DNA from: Ephydatia muelleri | Taxonomy: Eukaryota > Porifera > Demospongiae > Spongillida > Spongillidae | Reading direction: 5' to 3' | DNA length: 64,000 nucleotides | Assembly: GCA_013339895.1 (NCBI GenBank) | Contig: JABACO010000003.1 | Location: forward strand, 12,473,754 to 12,537,753 | Part shown: positions 12,259 through 21,810 of the stretch, in pieces | Position numbering within the stretch: the stretch's first letter is position 1 | Layout: each line of letters starts with the position of its first letter | Translations under genes and position numbers: made by a program | The notes under the pieces: generated by a model | Databases searched by the model: none | What the model was told of the DNA's origin: nothing | What the model saw: only the letters and a program-made list of their open reading frames with translations

Positions 12259-12404
12259 TGTTGTGATACGTAGTAATTTTCTTGTAGTTATTAATACAAG
12301 TTTAGTTGTTAGTGTTTCTCCTGGTAACCTAACTGTGTACGCGTATACCTGAGTTGGTGATTTTGTATAGCTCTGTGATATTTATCAAACTGATCAATAC
12401 AACA
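12259..12404 (+). repeat. 5' LTR of the Ty1/copia element
   Basis: 146 bp, starting TGTTGTGATACG and ending ACAATACAACA-type wording (TG...CA). It matches the 3' LTR at 19872-20026 almost base for base. Confidence 0.95.
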
Positions 12405-12418
12405 GGTTATGGGCCTAG
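12405..12418 (+). promoter_or_regulatory. Primer binding site, half-tRNA(iMet) type
   Basis: GGTTATGGGCCTAG directly abuts the 5' LTR and is complementary, with one mismatch, to the anticodon stem-loop of metazoan initiator tRNA-Met (CTGGGCCCATAACC). This matches the internal primer use known for Drosophila copia. Confidence 0.8.
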
Positions 12419-13686
12419 TCAACGTCTAATCGCTGCGCGAGCGATTATATAGAGTTAGACGTAAGTGAAGAGGTTCAACTGTAACGTTCTGTTGGTTGTT
12501 GTATTTTGAGAATAAACGTCAGCTAGAGAAGAATGGTTTCGGAAGTCGACAGTTGCAAGTGGTCGATAGACAAGCTGGATTCCAGTAATTGGATGACGTG
12601 GAAATTCCAAATGAAGCACCTTCTGTTGTCAAAGGGTCTGTGGGGGATTGTAGATGGATCGGAAAGGTTGGCTGAAGACGCATCAGTCCAACAACAAGCG
12701 GAGTTTAGGAAGAGAGCACAGACCGCTTTTTCTACTTTGGTATTGTCGATCAGTTCGTCGCAACTATACTTGATCACCTCTTGTGAAGAACCGGCGCCTG
12801 CGTGGGTGGCTCTTAGAAATCATTTTGAGCGCGACACACTTGTAAACAAGCTGATGCTGAAGAAGCAATATTTCAGAATGGAGATGAAGGAAGGTAGTTC
12901 TATTGAAGCTCACATTAAAGCGATGAAAGCTCACAGATAAGTTAGCTGCTATTAAAGCACCAATCTCTGAGGAAGATCAAGTTGTAACTCTCCTGGGAAG
13001 TCTACCTTCTAGCTACTCAACTCTTGTAACAGCGTTGGAGGCAAGAGATGCTGTCAGCTTGAGTTATGTCCAACAGGCACTCATCCAGGAGGAGCAGAGA
13101 ATGAATGTGGTGGACAGTAAATCAGATGCTGGACAAAGTGCAGTGTTTGATGAAAAAACAGGACGGGCATTTGTAGGGAAGCAGTCTCAACAATGTCAAA
13201 AGGGAAGGCAACAGAAGGTGTGTTACCTATGTGGAGAGACAGGTCACATACGCTGGAATTGTCCAGAGAATCATCAAGAGAGATCACTGTCAAAGCCCAA
13301 GCATATAGCCAAGCCTGTTAAGACCATGGAGGAGGATTCTGAATTGGCTTGTGGAGCATCGTCTAAGTCATACAACAAAGAAAATTGGATAGTAGATTCT
13401 GGAGCATCTAGTCATATGACTCACACACAAGAATTCATGGTGAACTATGAAGAGTTTGGTAGTTGTTCGTTTTACATCTGTTCGTACATTACTAGCATTT
13501 GCTGTTCAAAATGGAATGATGGTACATCAGATGGATGTAGTCACTGCATTCTTAAATGGAACACTAGAGGAAGAGATCTATATGAAACAGCCACCTGGAT
13601 ACATCAAGAAAGGAGAGGAACATTTGGTTTGCAAACTCAAGAAGTCAATCTATGGATTGAAACAGTCACCTAGATGCTGGAACAAA

Positions 13687-14327
13687 GTTTTCAATAGTGT
13701 TCCGGTTCGGACCGAACGGTTCGAGGTTCGACTCGGTTCGATGTTCGGTTCGAACGTATTTTGAACCTTTCGAACATCTCATAAAAAATTCATTGCCTTG
13801 TACGAGAATAAGGTCTAGTGGCAGCTTTATCTGGTGTTCCTTGATGGCCATTTTGAAGAAATGCTAAGCAAGATCTGTACATGTACGTACAGAGAGCGAC
13901 ATCACTGCCATGCCTCGCCGATTAACTATTTCGTACTGTCGATCGCATATTGAACTACCGCAGAGTACCGCGATATATCCCCCCTCCGCCCCCACCGAAA
14001 TAAAAATTAAATTAATTAACGCTTCCATGTACCTGTTTTAACATTTTAGAAAAGAACTGGTACCGGCTCCAATATGATTTTAAAGAATAGCACGCAGCCG
14101 CGTTCATGATTAATAAGTCGATACTCCCCACCGTATTACGCTCGTTAAAAAACACGGGCCATTTTTTTATGGTGGGGGCGGGGGGGGGGGGGGTGGAAAT
14201 AGTTTAATTTAAACATTAATAATCGTTAATAATTGGCGATCGCGAACCGTTCGAAGTTCGGTTCGAATTAAGTAGGTTCGGTTCGATGTTCGGTTCGAAT
14301 GGATCGAACCGGAACACTAGTTTTCAA
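13687..14327. mobile_element. hAT-type MITE (625 bp) inserted in the copia pol region
   Basis: The element spans 13695-14319 between two copies of GTTTTCAA (13687-13694 and 14320-14327), an 8-bp target duplication diagnostic of hAT transposons. Its ends are inverted: it begins TAGTGTTCCGGTTCG and ends CGAACCGGAACACTA. Both subterminal regions carry several copies of CGGTTCGA and TTCGAACCG-like words, likely transposase binding sites. There is no coding capacity; the interior holds a G-rich run near 14171-14193. It is therefore a non-autonomous element mobilised in trans. It entered after the copia element arrived, which sets its age as young. Confidence 0.93.
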
Positions 14328-14732
14328 TGAGTACATGACATCTCTTAGCTACGAACAATGTGCAGCTGATCCTTGTGTGTTAGTCAGGACTGAAGGAACA
14401 GAAACCACAATAATTGCTGTGTATGTTGATGACTTAATCATCATTGCAAAGAATCCAGAAACAATGGAAAGGATTAAAAGCAGTCTGACTGAGCGATTCA
14501 AGATGAAAGATCTTGGAAAACTTCACTACTGTCTGGGGATCAACATTGAGTACGATGAAAACAAAAGGTGTTCATGGATGCATCAAAGGCCATATATTCA
14601 ATCATTGTTGGAAAGGTATCAACTATCAGAAGCAAAATCATCTTGTACTCCAGCTGATATCAATGTGAAACTAGTCAAGGATGATGGAGCTGCTAAATTA
14701 GCTGATTTAGTGTGCTACCAATCAATGGTAGG

Positions 14733-14851
14733 TGTGATGTTCTCGACTTAATAATTAACTAAATATATGTGCAGTGTGTGATTGACTCGCGTGATGTTGG
14801 ATTGAGTGCATGCTGGTTGAATCTGTTGCCATCGAGAGTAAGTATTTCACA
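14733..14851 (+). repeat. 5' LTR of the Ty3/gypsy element
   Basis: 119 bp, starting TGTGATGTTCTCGAC and ending TATTTCACA. It nearly matches the 121-bp 3' LTR. Confidence 0.95.
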
Positions 14852-14893
14852 GTGGCGACGAGGGTGGGATCCCTAACATAGTGGCGACGGATT

Positions 14894-17800
14894 ATGGCGA
14901 TTCACGTGGGAAAGGTAGAAGAGTTCGATGGCGCTGTGGACGACTGGCCCAGTTATATGGAGAGATTGGAACACTTCTTCGACGCAAATAAAATAGGAGC
15001 AGAACAGAAAAAAGCGGCGTTTCTAGCGTGTATTGGCAAGAGAACGTACGGGCCTTCTACGAGCTCTAACTGTTCCAGGTAAACCGGCAGACAAAACTTA
15101 TAAGGAGTTAGTTGAGTTATTGACGAAGCATTTGGCGCCGAAACCGTTACTTATCGCGGAGCGTTATCGGTTCCACAAACGCGACCAGAAGGAGGGCGAG
15201 TCCATCCGAGAGTACGTGGCTAACTTACAAAAGTTAACGGAGCACTGCCAGTTTGGAGCCGGGTGGGACGATGCATTGCGAGACCGAATCGTGTGTGGCA
15301 TCAGAGATGAAGTAGTTCGGAAGCGTCTTCTATCTAAGGCTGAACTTACATTTGCGAAGGCGGTGGAGATAATTGAGACAGAAGAAGTGGCGGTTAAGGA
15401 TGCAGGTCAAATGAAAATGAGTGATACAATCCAAGTAAAAACAGAACCTCAGGAAGTGAACCAAATACCTACTAGGTCACAAGGCAGTTGTTACAGATGC
15501 GGTGGAAATCATCAAGCACATGGCTGCCCATTTATTGATCAACAGTGCCATTTTTGCAAAAAGAAAGGGCACATAGCACGTGTATGTAAGGCGAAGAAAA
15601 GAACAATGGGAGGCTCAGGATCAGATAAGATGAAAGATAGAAGAGTGAAGGAGTTATCCAGTGAGGCTACGATCGAGAATGAAGAGGAGGCAGAGGTACC
15701 GGTGTACTGGGGCCAGGCCATCAACAAGAGGAGGGCTGCTAAGGAGCAGTGGAAAAGTGGTGAGGCTATAATGGTGGGGGTATTGATAGAAGGCTTACCT
15801 GTTCAAATGGAACTAGACACAGGGGCTGCAGTATCTTTATTGCCATTCAGTATGTATCAAGAGAAGTTTAGGCATATACCCTTACAGAAAGCATCCACAC
15901 GCCTTAGGACGTATACTGGGGAGAAGATATCTCCAAGAGGAGAGGTAGTGGTGAAGGTGCAGAAGAACGGAGAATATGCCAGACTGCCTCTCATAGTGGT
16001 GGATGGAAGGGGACCACCATTGTTAGGACGGAATTGGCTAGCCAGTATCTCAGTAAATTGGCATGATATCAAGGCAGTCAGAGTGGTAGATGAAAAGCGA
16101 ATGGAAGAAGCATTGGAAGCTTTAAAGATTAAGTATCCTCAACCCTGGAGGGATTTGTTGGGCAAGGTCTCCGGAATCAAGGCTAAGATGATCCTAAAGG
16201 AGGGAGCCCAACCCGTGTTTTTAAAGGCTAGACCCATTCCATATAGCTTACGTGAGAAGGTAGAGAAAGAGCTTGATTGGTTACAGAAAGATGGGGTCAT
16301 TAGTAGGGTAGACTGGAGTGACTGGGCAACACTGATTGTGGTGGTACCGAAACCAAATGGGACAATCCGCCTATGTGGGGATTTTAAGATGACCATTAAC
16401 CCAGTCCTCAAAGTGGATCAATACCCATTACCAAAAATGGATGACATCTTTGCTGCGTTGGGTAAAGGAGCTCTTTTCAGCAAAATAGATTTGCAGTGGG
16501 CGTATTTGCAAATGGAACTGGACGAGGAATCAAGGGGGCTGCTTACTGTGAACACGCACAAGGGCCTGTTTCAGTTCAATCGGATGGCTTTCGGCGTGGC
16601 ATCAGCCCCTGCCATTTGGCAGAGAACTATGGATACTATATTGCAAGGAATACCTAATGTTCAGTGTTTCTTAGATGACATTGTAGTTGCTGGAGGAAAC
16701 ATGGAGGAACATCTACACCTATTGGAGACGGTTTTTAAGCGTCTAGAACAGTATGGACTTACAATCAACAAAAAGAAGAGCGTTTTCTTTCGGAGACAAA
16801 TAGAGTTTTGTGGCCATGTTATTGATGCTCAAGGGTTGCACAAGACCACAGAGAAGATTCAAGCCATTGTAGAATCACCCAAACCTATGAATGTCTCTCA
16901 ACTTCGTTCCTTCCTGGGAATGGTTAATTACTATCGGAAATTCCTTCCAAACCTGTCAACCAAATTGGCCCCTTTACATGCATTACTACAAAAGGATGTG
17001 AAGTGGTCGTGGACCAAAGCTTGTGAGGAGGCTTGGAAGATGGTGAAGGACGTGGTAACGGCGGACACAGTGTTGGCCCGTTTGACCCCAGTCTACCCAT
17101 GACACTAGCATGTGATGCAAGCTCCTATGGTTTGGGGGCTGTGTTGTCCCATATCACAGCAACAGGTGAAGAACGACCGGTGGCTTTTGCGTCTCGCACA
17201 TTAACGGTTACGGAACAGAAGTATTCCCAGATTGACAAGGAGGCACTAGCCTTGGTGTGGGGAATTAAGAAGTTTAACCAGTACTTATTTGGATCACACT
17301 TCACACTGATAACTGACCACCAACCCCTAACTGTGATTTTCAGGCCAGACAAGGGGATTAGCATCACTACAGCAGCAAGGCTTCAAAGGTATGCAATGTT
17401 TCTCGCTGGGTATGACTTTGAAATTAAATATCGGAATACATCTCAGCATGCAAATGCTGATGCCTTATCTCGGCTTCCGTTACCCTCACAAGATGGCACT
17501 GAGCAGGATGGAATGGGAAACCTTTTCATTAAACAGATAGAAAATCTGCCAATTACTGCAATGTCTCTGAAGGGAGCTACTCAGAACGATCCCATATTGG
17601 CTAAGGTATTACATTTTACCCTGAGTGGCTGGCCTGTCAAAGGGTGTGAGGAGTGTCCAGATTTGAAACCATACTACGACAGGAGGCATGAGTTGACCAT
17701 TGAACAAAGTTGCATCATGTGGGGAATTCGTGTAGTAATCCCAACGAAACTGAGGGATCGCGTTCTGGAGGAGCTGCATGACGGGCATTTGGGGGTGGTG

Positions 17801-19075
17801 AAGATGAAGGGGCTCGCACGAAGCCATGTGTGGTGGCCAGGCATTGACAAGGGAATTGAAGAGGTCATACATGCCTGTCAAGGGTGTCAGCGAATGAAGC
17901 AAAACCCGAAATTGTCAACCTTGCATCCATGGGAGTTCCCGGAAGGGCCTGGGAAGAGAATTCATATTGACTTTGCAGGTCCATTTGAGAACAAAACTCT
18001 TCTCTGTGTGGTAGATGCTTATTCAAAGTGGCCCGAGGTAGTGACAATGGAAAAAACAACTGCAGAATCCACTATCGAAGAACTGAGGCTTTTGGTTGCT
18101 AGATGGGGCATACCTGTTCAAATTGTCACTGACAATGGCCCACAATTTGCTTCACAAGCTTTTGAGAGATTCACCAGTCTTAACCACATCAAACACATCA
18201 CAACTAGTCCTTATCACCCTGCAACTAATGGGTTGGCGGAGCGTTTTGTGCAGACCTTGAAACAAGCATTGTGTTCCTCAAGAAAAGATGGGCGAACCTT
18301 CCAGCATCGACTGGCAAGTTTCCTTATGAATTATCGGAATGCCAGGCATGCAACCACTGAAGAGTCGCCAGCGCGTCTGATGATTGGCCGGGATGTGAGG
18401 AGCCGTCTGCATCTGCTAACACCAGACCTTGCAGGAACCGTTGCCAAGAACCAGTCAGTTCAGGTACAAGCACGAGCAACGGCACGGGACAGAAGTTTTG
18501 AAGTGGGAGACTGGGTGATGGTCCGTGACTACAGGCGTCCAGGGACTGAGAGATGGTGTCAAGCTCAAGTGAAGGCCAAGGTTGGGCCTAAAACATACCA
18601 TGTGCAGGTGGGAGGAAGTAACCTGTGGAAACGGCATGTAGAGCAGATGATACGAAGTGGAAGTGACCAGTTGGGGGTATCTGGACCAAGGGAGGACTCT
18701 GAAGAACCCGTTCCCATTCCCATTATTTGCCAGGAGGCCGATACCACCCACCCTACACCTATGCTTCCGAGCATCCCTTACAATGGGGTAGGAGCTGCTC
18801 CCGTATCACCCCAAATGGGTGGGCGGTCAGAGGAAACAAGAGAGGTTCCTTCCTTGGAAACAAGAGAACCTACTAGGAATGATGAAGAACGTGGTTCCCA
18901 TGGTGACGAGGTTCTTGGAAAAGAACAGAATGGTGGAGGGACCCCAAAACCCTCTGCTGTTCCTGCCACAGATGGGCACAAGAGGAACCCTGATGAACGC
19001 CCTATCACAAGCACACGAAGTGGGAGAATAGTGCGCAAACCAGCCCGTTATCGAGAAGAGGGGGAAAAGATGTGA
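14894..19075 (+). pseudogene. gag-pol coding region of the Ty3/gypsy element
   Basis: Parts in order: a gag domain (from about 14894) with WPSYMERLEHFF and a retrotransposon-gag core; two zinc knuckles CX2CX3HX4C and CX2CX4HX4C (about 15489-15590); aspartic protease with LDTGAA (about 15811); reverse transcriptase with FSKIDLQWAYLQM and the catalytic CFLDDI box (about 16660-16680); RNase H with LACDASSYGLGAV (about 17103); integrase zinc finger (HDGHLG to CQGC, about 17776-17890) and a DDE core with IHIDFAGPF, TDNGPQF and GLAERFVQTLK (about 17955-18265); then a Pro/Glu-rich tail. The polyprotein is that of a self-copying retrotransposon. It is broken, with about two breaks, and is recorded as a recent fossil. 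Confidence 0.9.
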
Positions 19076-19191
19076 TTTTCTCGACTTAATAATTAACTAA
19101 ATATATGTGCAGTGTGTGATTGACTCGCGTGATGTTGGATTGAGTGTGCATGCTGGTTGAATCTGTTGCCATCGAGAGTAAGTATTTCACA
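19071..19191 (+). repeat. 3' LTR of the Ty3/gypsy element
   Basis: 121 bp, starting TGTGATTTTCTCGAC and ending TATTTCACA; nearly identical to the 5' copy. Confidence 0.95.
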
Positions 19192-19871
19192 GTAGGGAGT
19201 TTGCTTTATGCAGCTATTGCTACCAGACCTGACATAGCCCAAGCAGTGGGAGCTGTGTCTAAGTTTAATTCCTGTCCTACAGAAACTCATCTAACAGGAG
19301 TAAAGCGTATTCTTCGTTATCTTAAAGGAACAATTAATCTTGGACTGAAATTCGAGAAAACGGCTGATAGCAGTATTATTGGATTCTCAGATGCTGATTG
19401 GGCAGAAGATTTGGACAATCGTCACTCCACTTCAGGTAATTTATTTGTAATGTCTGGAGGAGCTATCAGCTGGCTTAGCAAGAAACAACCAGTAGTTGCA
19501 CTGTCAACCACTGAGGCAGAGTATGTGGCACTTGGGGCAGCCACGCAAGAGGTTGTTTGGTTAAGGAGACTATTATCGGATATCAAAGCCTCACCAAAAA
19601 TGCCAACTATCATCAGTGAGGATAACCAAGGCACTATTGCTATTGCAAGAAATCCAGTGTATCATGCACGTACAAAACACATTGACATTAAATACCACTA
19701 TGTTCGTGAGGCCTTGATGGATGGAGTCATTGATTTGGTGTACTGCCCTACACAGCAGATGACGGCAGACATACTGACAAAACCGCTATCACGTGATCAA
19801 TTTGAAACTCTTCGGCACGAAATGGGACTGAAGGATATACCACAGTAGTGACAAGTCAATTTAAGTGGGAG

Positions 19872-20026
19872 TGTTGTGATACGTATAAATTGACGTAATT
19901 TTCTTGTAGTTACTAATACAAGTTTAGTTATTAGTGTTTCTCCTGGTAACCTAACTGTGTACGCGTATACCTGAGTTGGTGATTTTGTATAGCTCTGTGA
20001 TATTTATCAAACTGATCAATACAACA
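19872..20026 (+). repeat. 3' LTR of the Ty1/copia element
   Basis: 155 bp, TG...CA, preceded by the purine tract AAGTGGGAG. It is 9 bp longer than the 5' LTR because of one indel near its start. Confidence 0.95.
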
Positions 20027-20031
20027 ATTTC

Positions 20032-20814
20032 TGCATGCAATATTTAGTTCTATGACACAGTTTTGTTTAAACTGATGCTCCAAAATACGGTATTGCATAT
20101 TGTTTGAGATGTAATGAGCTAATGATGTCAAGAGTATTGGTACTGTAAAACAGGCATGCAAATTTAATGCACAACATTGTTACAAATTTGAATTAATAGG
20201 CAAAACTAATGTACAATTAGTACACAACTGAGATGATAATCAAAGCTGAATTCTTTTCAGTTTTGGTTTTTGAAAATTTTCAGATTACTTCTGCTTGAAA
20301 TAATGGAATGAACTTGTACATTTTATATTTTGCACTTGCAGGCCACATAGTGAATACACATATCATGGAAACTATATGCAAGATCAAAGGTGAAGTTACT
20401 GCAGGCTGCAGCAATTGTTTGGCATTTGATTTCAATGATAGTGATTGATGACCACTGAACATATGCTTTGCTCAGATTATGGCAAGCATCATGTTGGAAT
20501 CACCATTGCACAGAAATATGGTAGGTTCAGAGATACCACATGTATACATACATATGTAGAGATACCAAAAGTGTGTGACGATTTTTAGGCACAAGATGCA
20601 GAATACAACAACCATAAACAGGATAGACAGACAGATGCATCATGAAAAGAGAGTAATGGAAAATCAATACATATAGGCAGTTAATATGTAGGAGGTGTCT
20701 GAACTTATGGTACAATCATGGCATTCACAGCCATTAGTCATTTCCATTCATTGGTAGGCAGTGCAAATGTATGTTTTTTATAGTTCGAACTATCCTGCCA
20801 TTCACAATCAATCT
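20032..20814. other. Non-coding flank of the copia element
   Basis: No gene recognised. A 55-bp block near 20400-20452 (CTGCAGCAATTGTTTGGCAT) recurs near 23318-23365, showing another old dispersed repeat. Confidence 0.45.
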
Positions 20815-21810
20815 TATTCAGCATAATGTAACCTTCATGATTGTAACATTAAACCTTTAACCAATATAATTGTCTAATAAATGGCATTGTATGAATAATT
20901 TTCATTGAACCATTCACAGCATCCTTGGCGCTTGTGACATGAAAACATGGAACATATTACCCTTGTTATAAGTATTAATGTTACGTTTATAATTGTATGG
21001 AATGTAATTACGTATTGATGCTACTTCATCCACTAACTAGGCCATTAAAATGACAAGTCGCCACCACTTTTACCCTTCTGTACTATGAAAGTGCATTGAT
21101 GCCATATTGATATGGTGCATTTCTTGTGAGGTCACAGTAAGGGATTTCAATTATTAGCTGAAAGCCATTGAGATCAGCAGTCTTATTGGTTTGTAGTTCA
21201 TTGTTTGATAGCATGTGTAGACACATTATCACAGGATCAAGCTTAGGTAGTAGCCTCCTAGATTTAAGATAAGATAAAGCAGTATACATATAAGCATAAA
21301 GTGTAACAAATTGAATGTGGATTGGTTGTGGCATATAAGCAACCTCTTTGATAGAGAAGATTTATATCACTGCGCCACAGCATTTAGTATGCAGAGTTGT
21401 GCAGAGTCTGCATACCAACCATGTGCAGATGAGTATCATTGAAGTGCCTGTTTGCGGATGTCAGCATATGGACACTTCAATGATACTCATCATCATATGG
21501 TTGGTATGCAGACTCTCAAAACTCTGCATACTAAATGCTGTGGTATAGCATATGCTGCAACATATTAAGTGTTAGAGTTGAATATATATCACTGGAAGCA
21601 TATAAAAATAAATAGATGCAGTGTAATGCTAAATTTTTGCTTGCTGTAGAAATGACGACTGAATATGTGCACCTTGGTATGCAGTCCTAAGCAATATCAT
21701 AGATATCTCTACTGTGCGCCTAAATTTGGAGCAACACGGTCATGCTGGACTGCAATAATTGAGAATCACCAGGAACAGTGGTTATTCTGACCCCTGTGCA
21801 ATTCAAAGAC
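20815..21810 (+). repeat. Dispersed non-coding duplicate, copy 2
   Basis: Collinear with 860-1995 (see that entry) but interrupted by a foldback at 21375-21543 that copy 1 lacks. No coding potential. Confidence 0.75.
21375..21543. mobile_element. 169-bp foldback MITE
   Basis: CCACAGCATTTAGTATGCAG at the left is mirrored by CTGCATACTAAATGCTGTGG at the right, and the arms stay complementary for about 75 bp each around a short centre. The homologous stretch in copy 1 (about 1705-1730) lacks it, so it is an insertion in this copy. Exact target duplication is unclear. Confidence 0.7.

Larger units (their letters stand above)
14728..19196 (+). mobile_element. Ty3/gypsy LTR retrotransposon inserted in the copia element
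   Basis: The 5' LTR (14733-14851) and 3' LTR (19071-19191), both TG...CA, are flanked by GTAGG (14728-14732 and 19192-19196). TGGCGACGAGGGTGGGAT just inside the 5' LTR matches the complement of the 3' end of tRNA-Ser(GCU) with one mismatch, so it is the primer site. A purine tract (about 19054-19070) precedes the 3' LTR. Internal order is gag, two zinc knuckles, protease, reverse transcriptase, RNase H and integrase, the Ty3 order; protein wording resembles the Mag-like animal lineage. The LTRs differ by one substitution and one 2-bp indel, so this is a recent insertion, younger than its copia host. It looks nearly whole, with about two breaks. Confidence 0.95.
12254..20031 (+). mobile_element. 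Ty1/copia LTR retrotransposon, carrying two later insertions
   Basis: The element runs from the 5' LTR (12259-12404) to the 3' LTR (19872-20026), both TG...CA, flanked by the 5-bp duplication ATTTC (12254-12258 and 20027-20031). Immediately after the 5' LTR, GGTTATGGGCCTAG matches the complement of the anticodon arm of initiator tRNA-Met, the half-tRNA primer site used by Drosophila copia. AAGTGGGAG before the 3' LTR is the polypurine tract. Recognisable parts are gag (from 12533), a CX2CX4HX4C zinc knuckle (about 13221-13262), aspartic protease (DSGAS, about 13393), reverse transcriptase (AFLNGTLEEE; YVDDLII near 14422) and RNase H (DADWAED, STTEAEY, 19380-19530). The two LTRs differ by two substitutions and one 9-bp indel, so the insertion is young. 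The element is broken: several breaks besides the two inserted elements. Confidence 0.93.
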
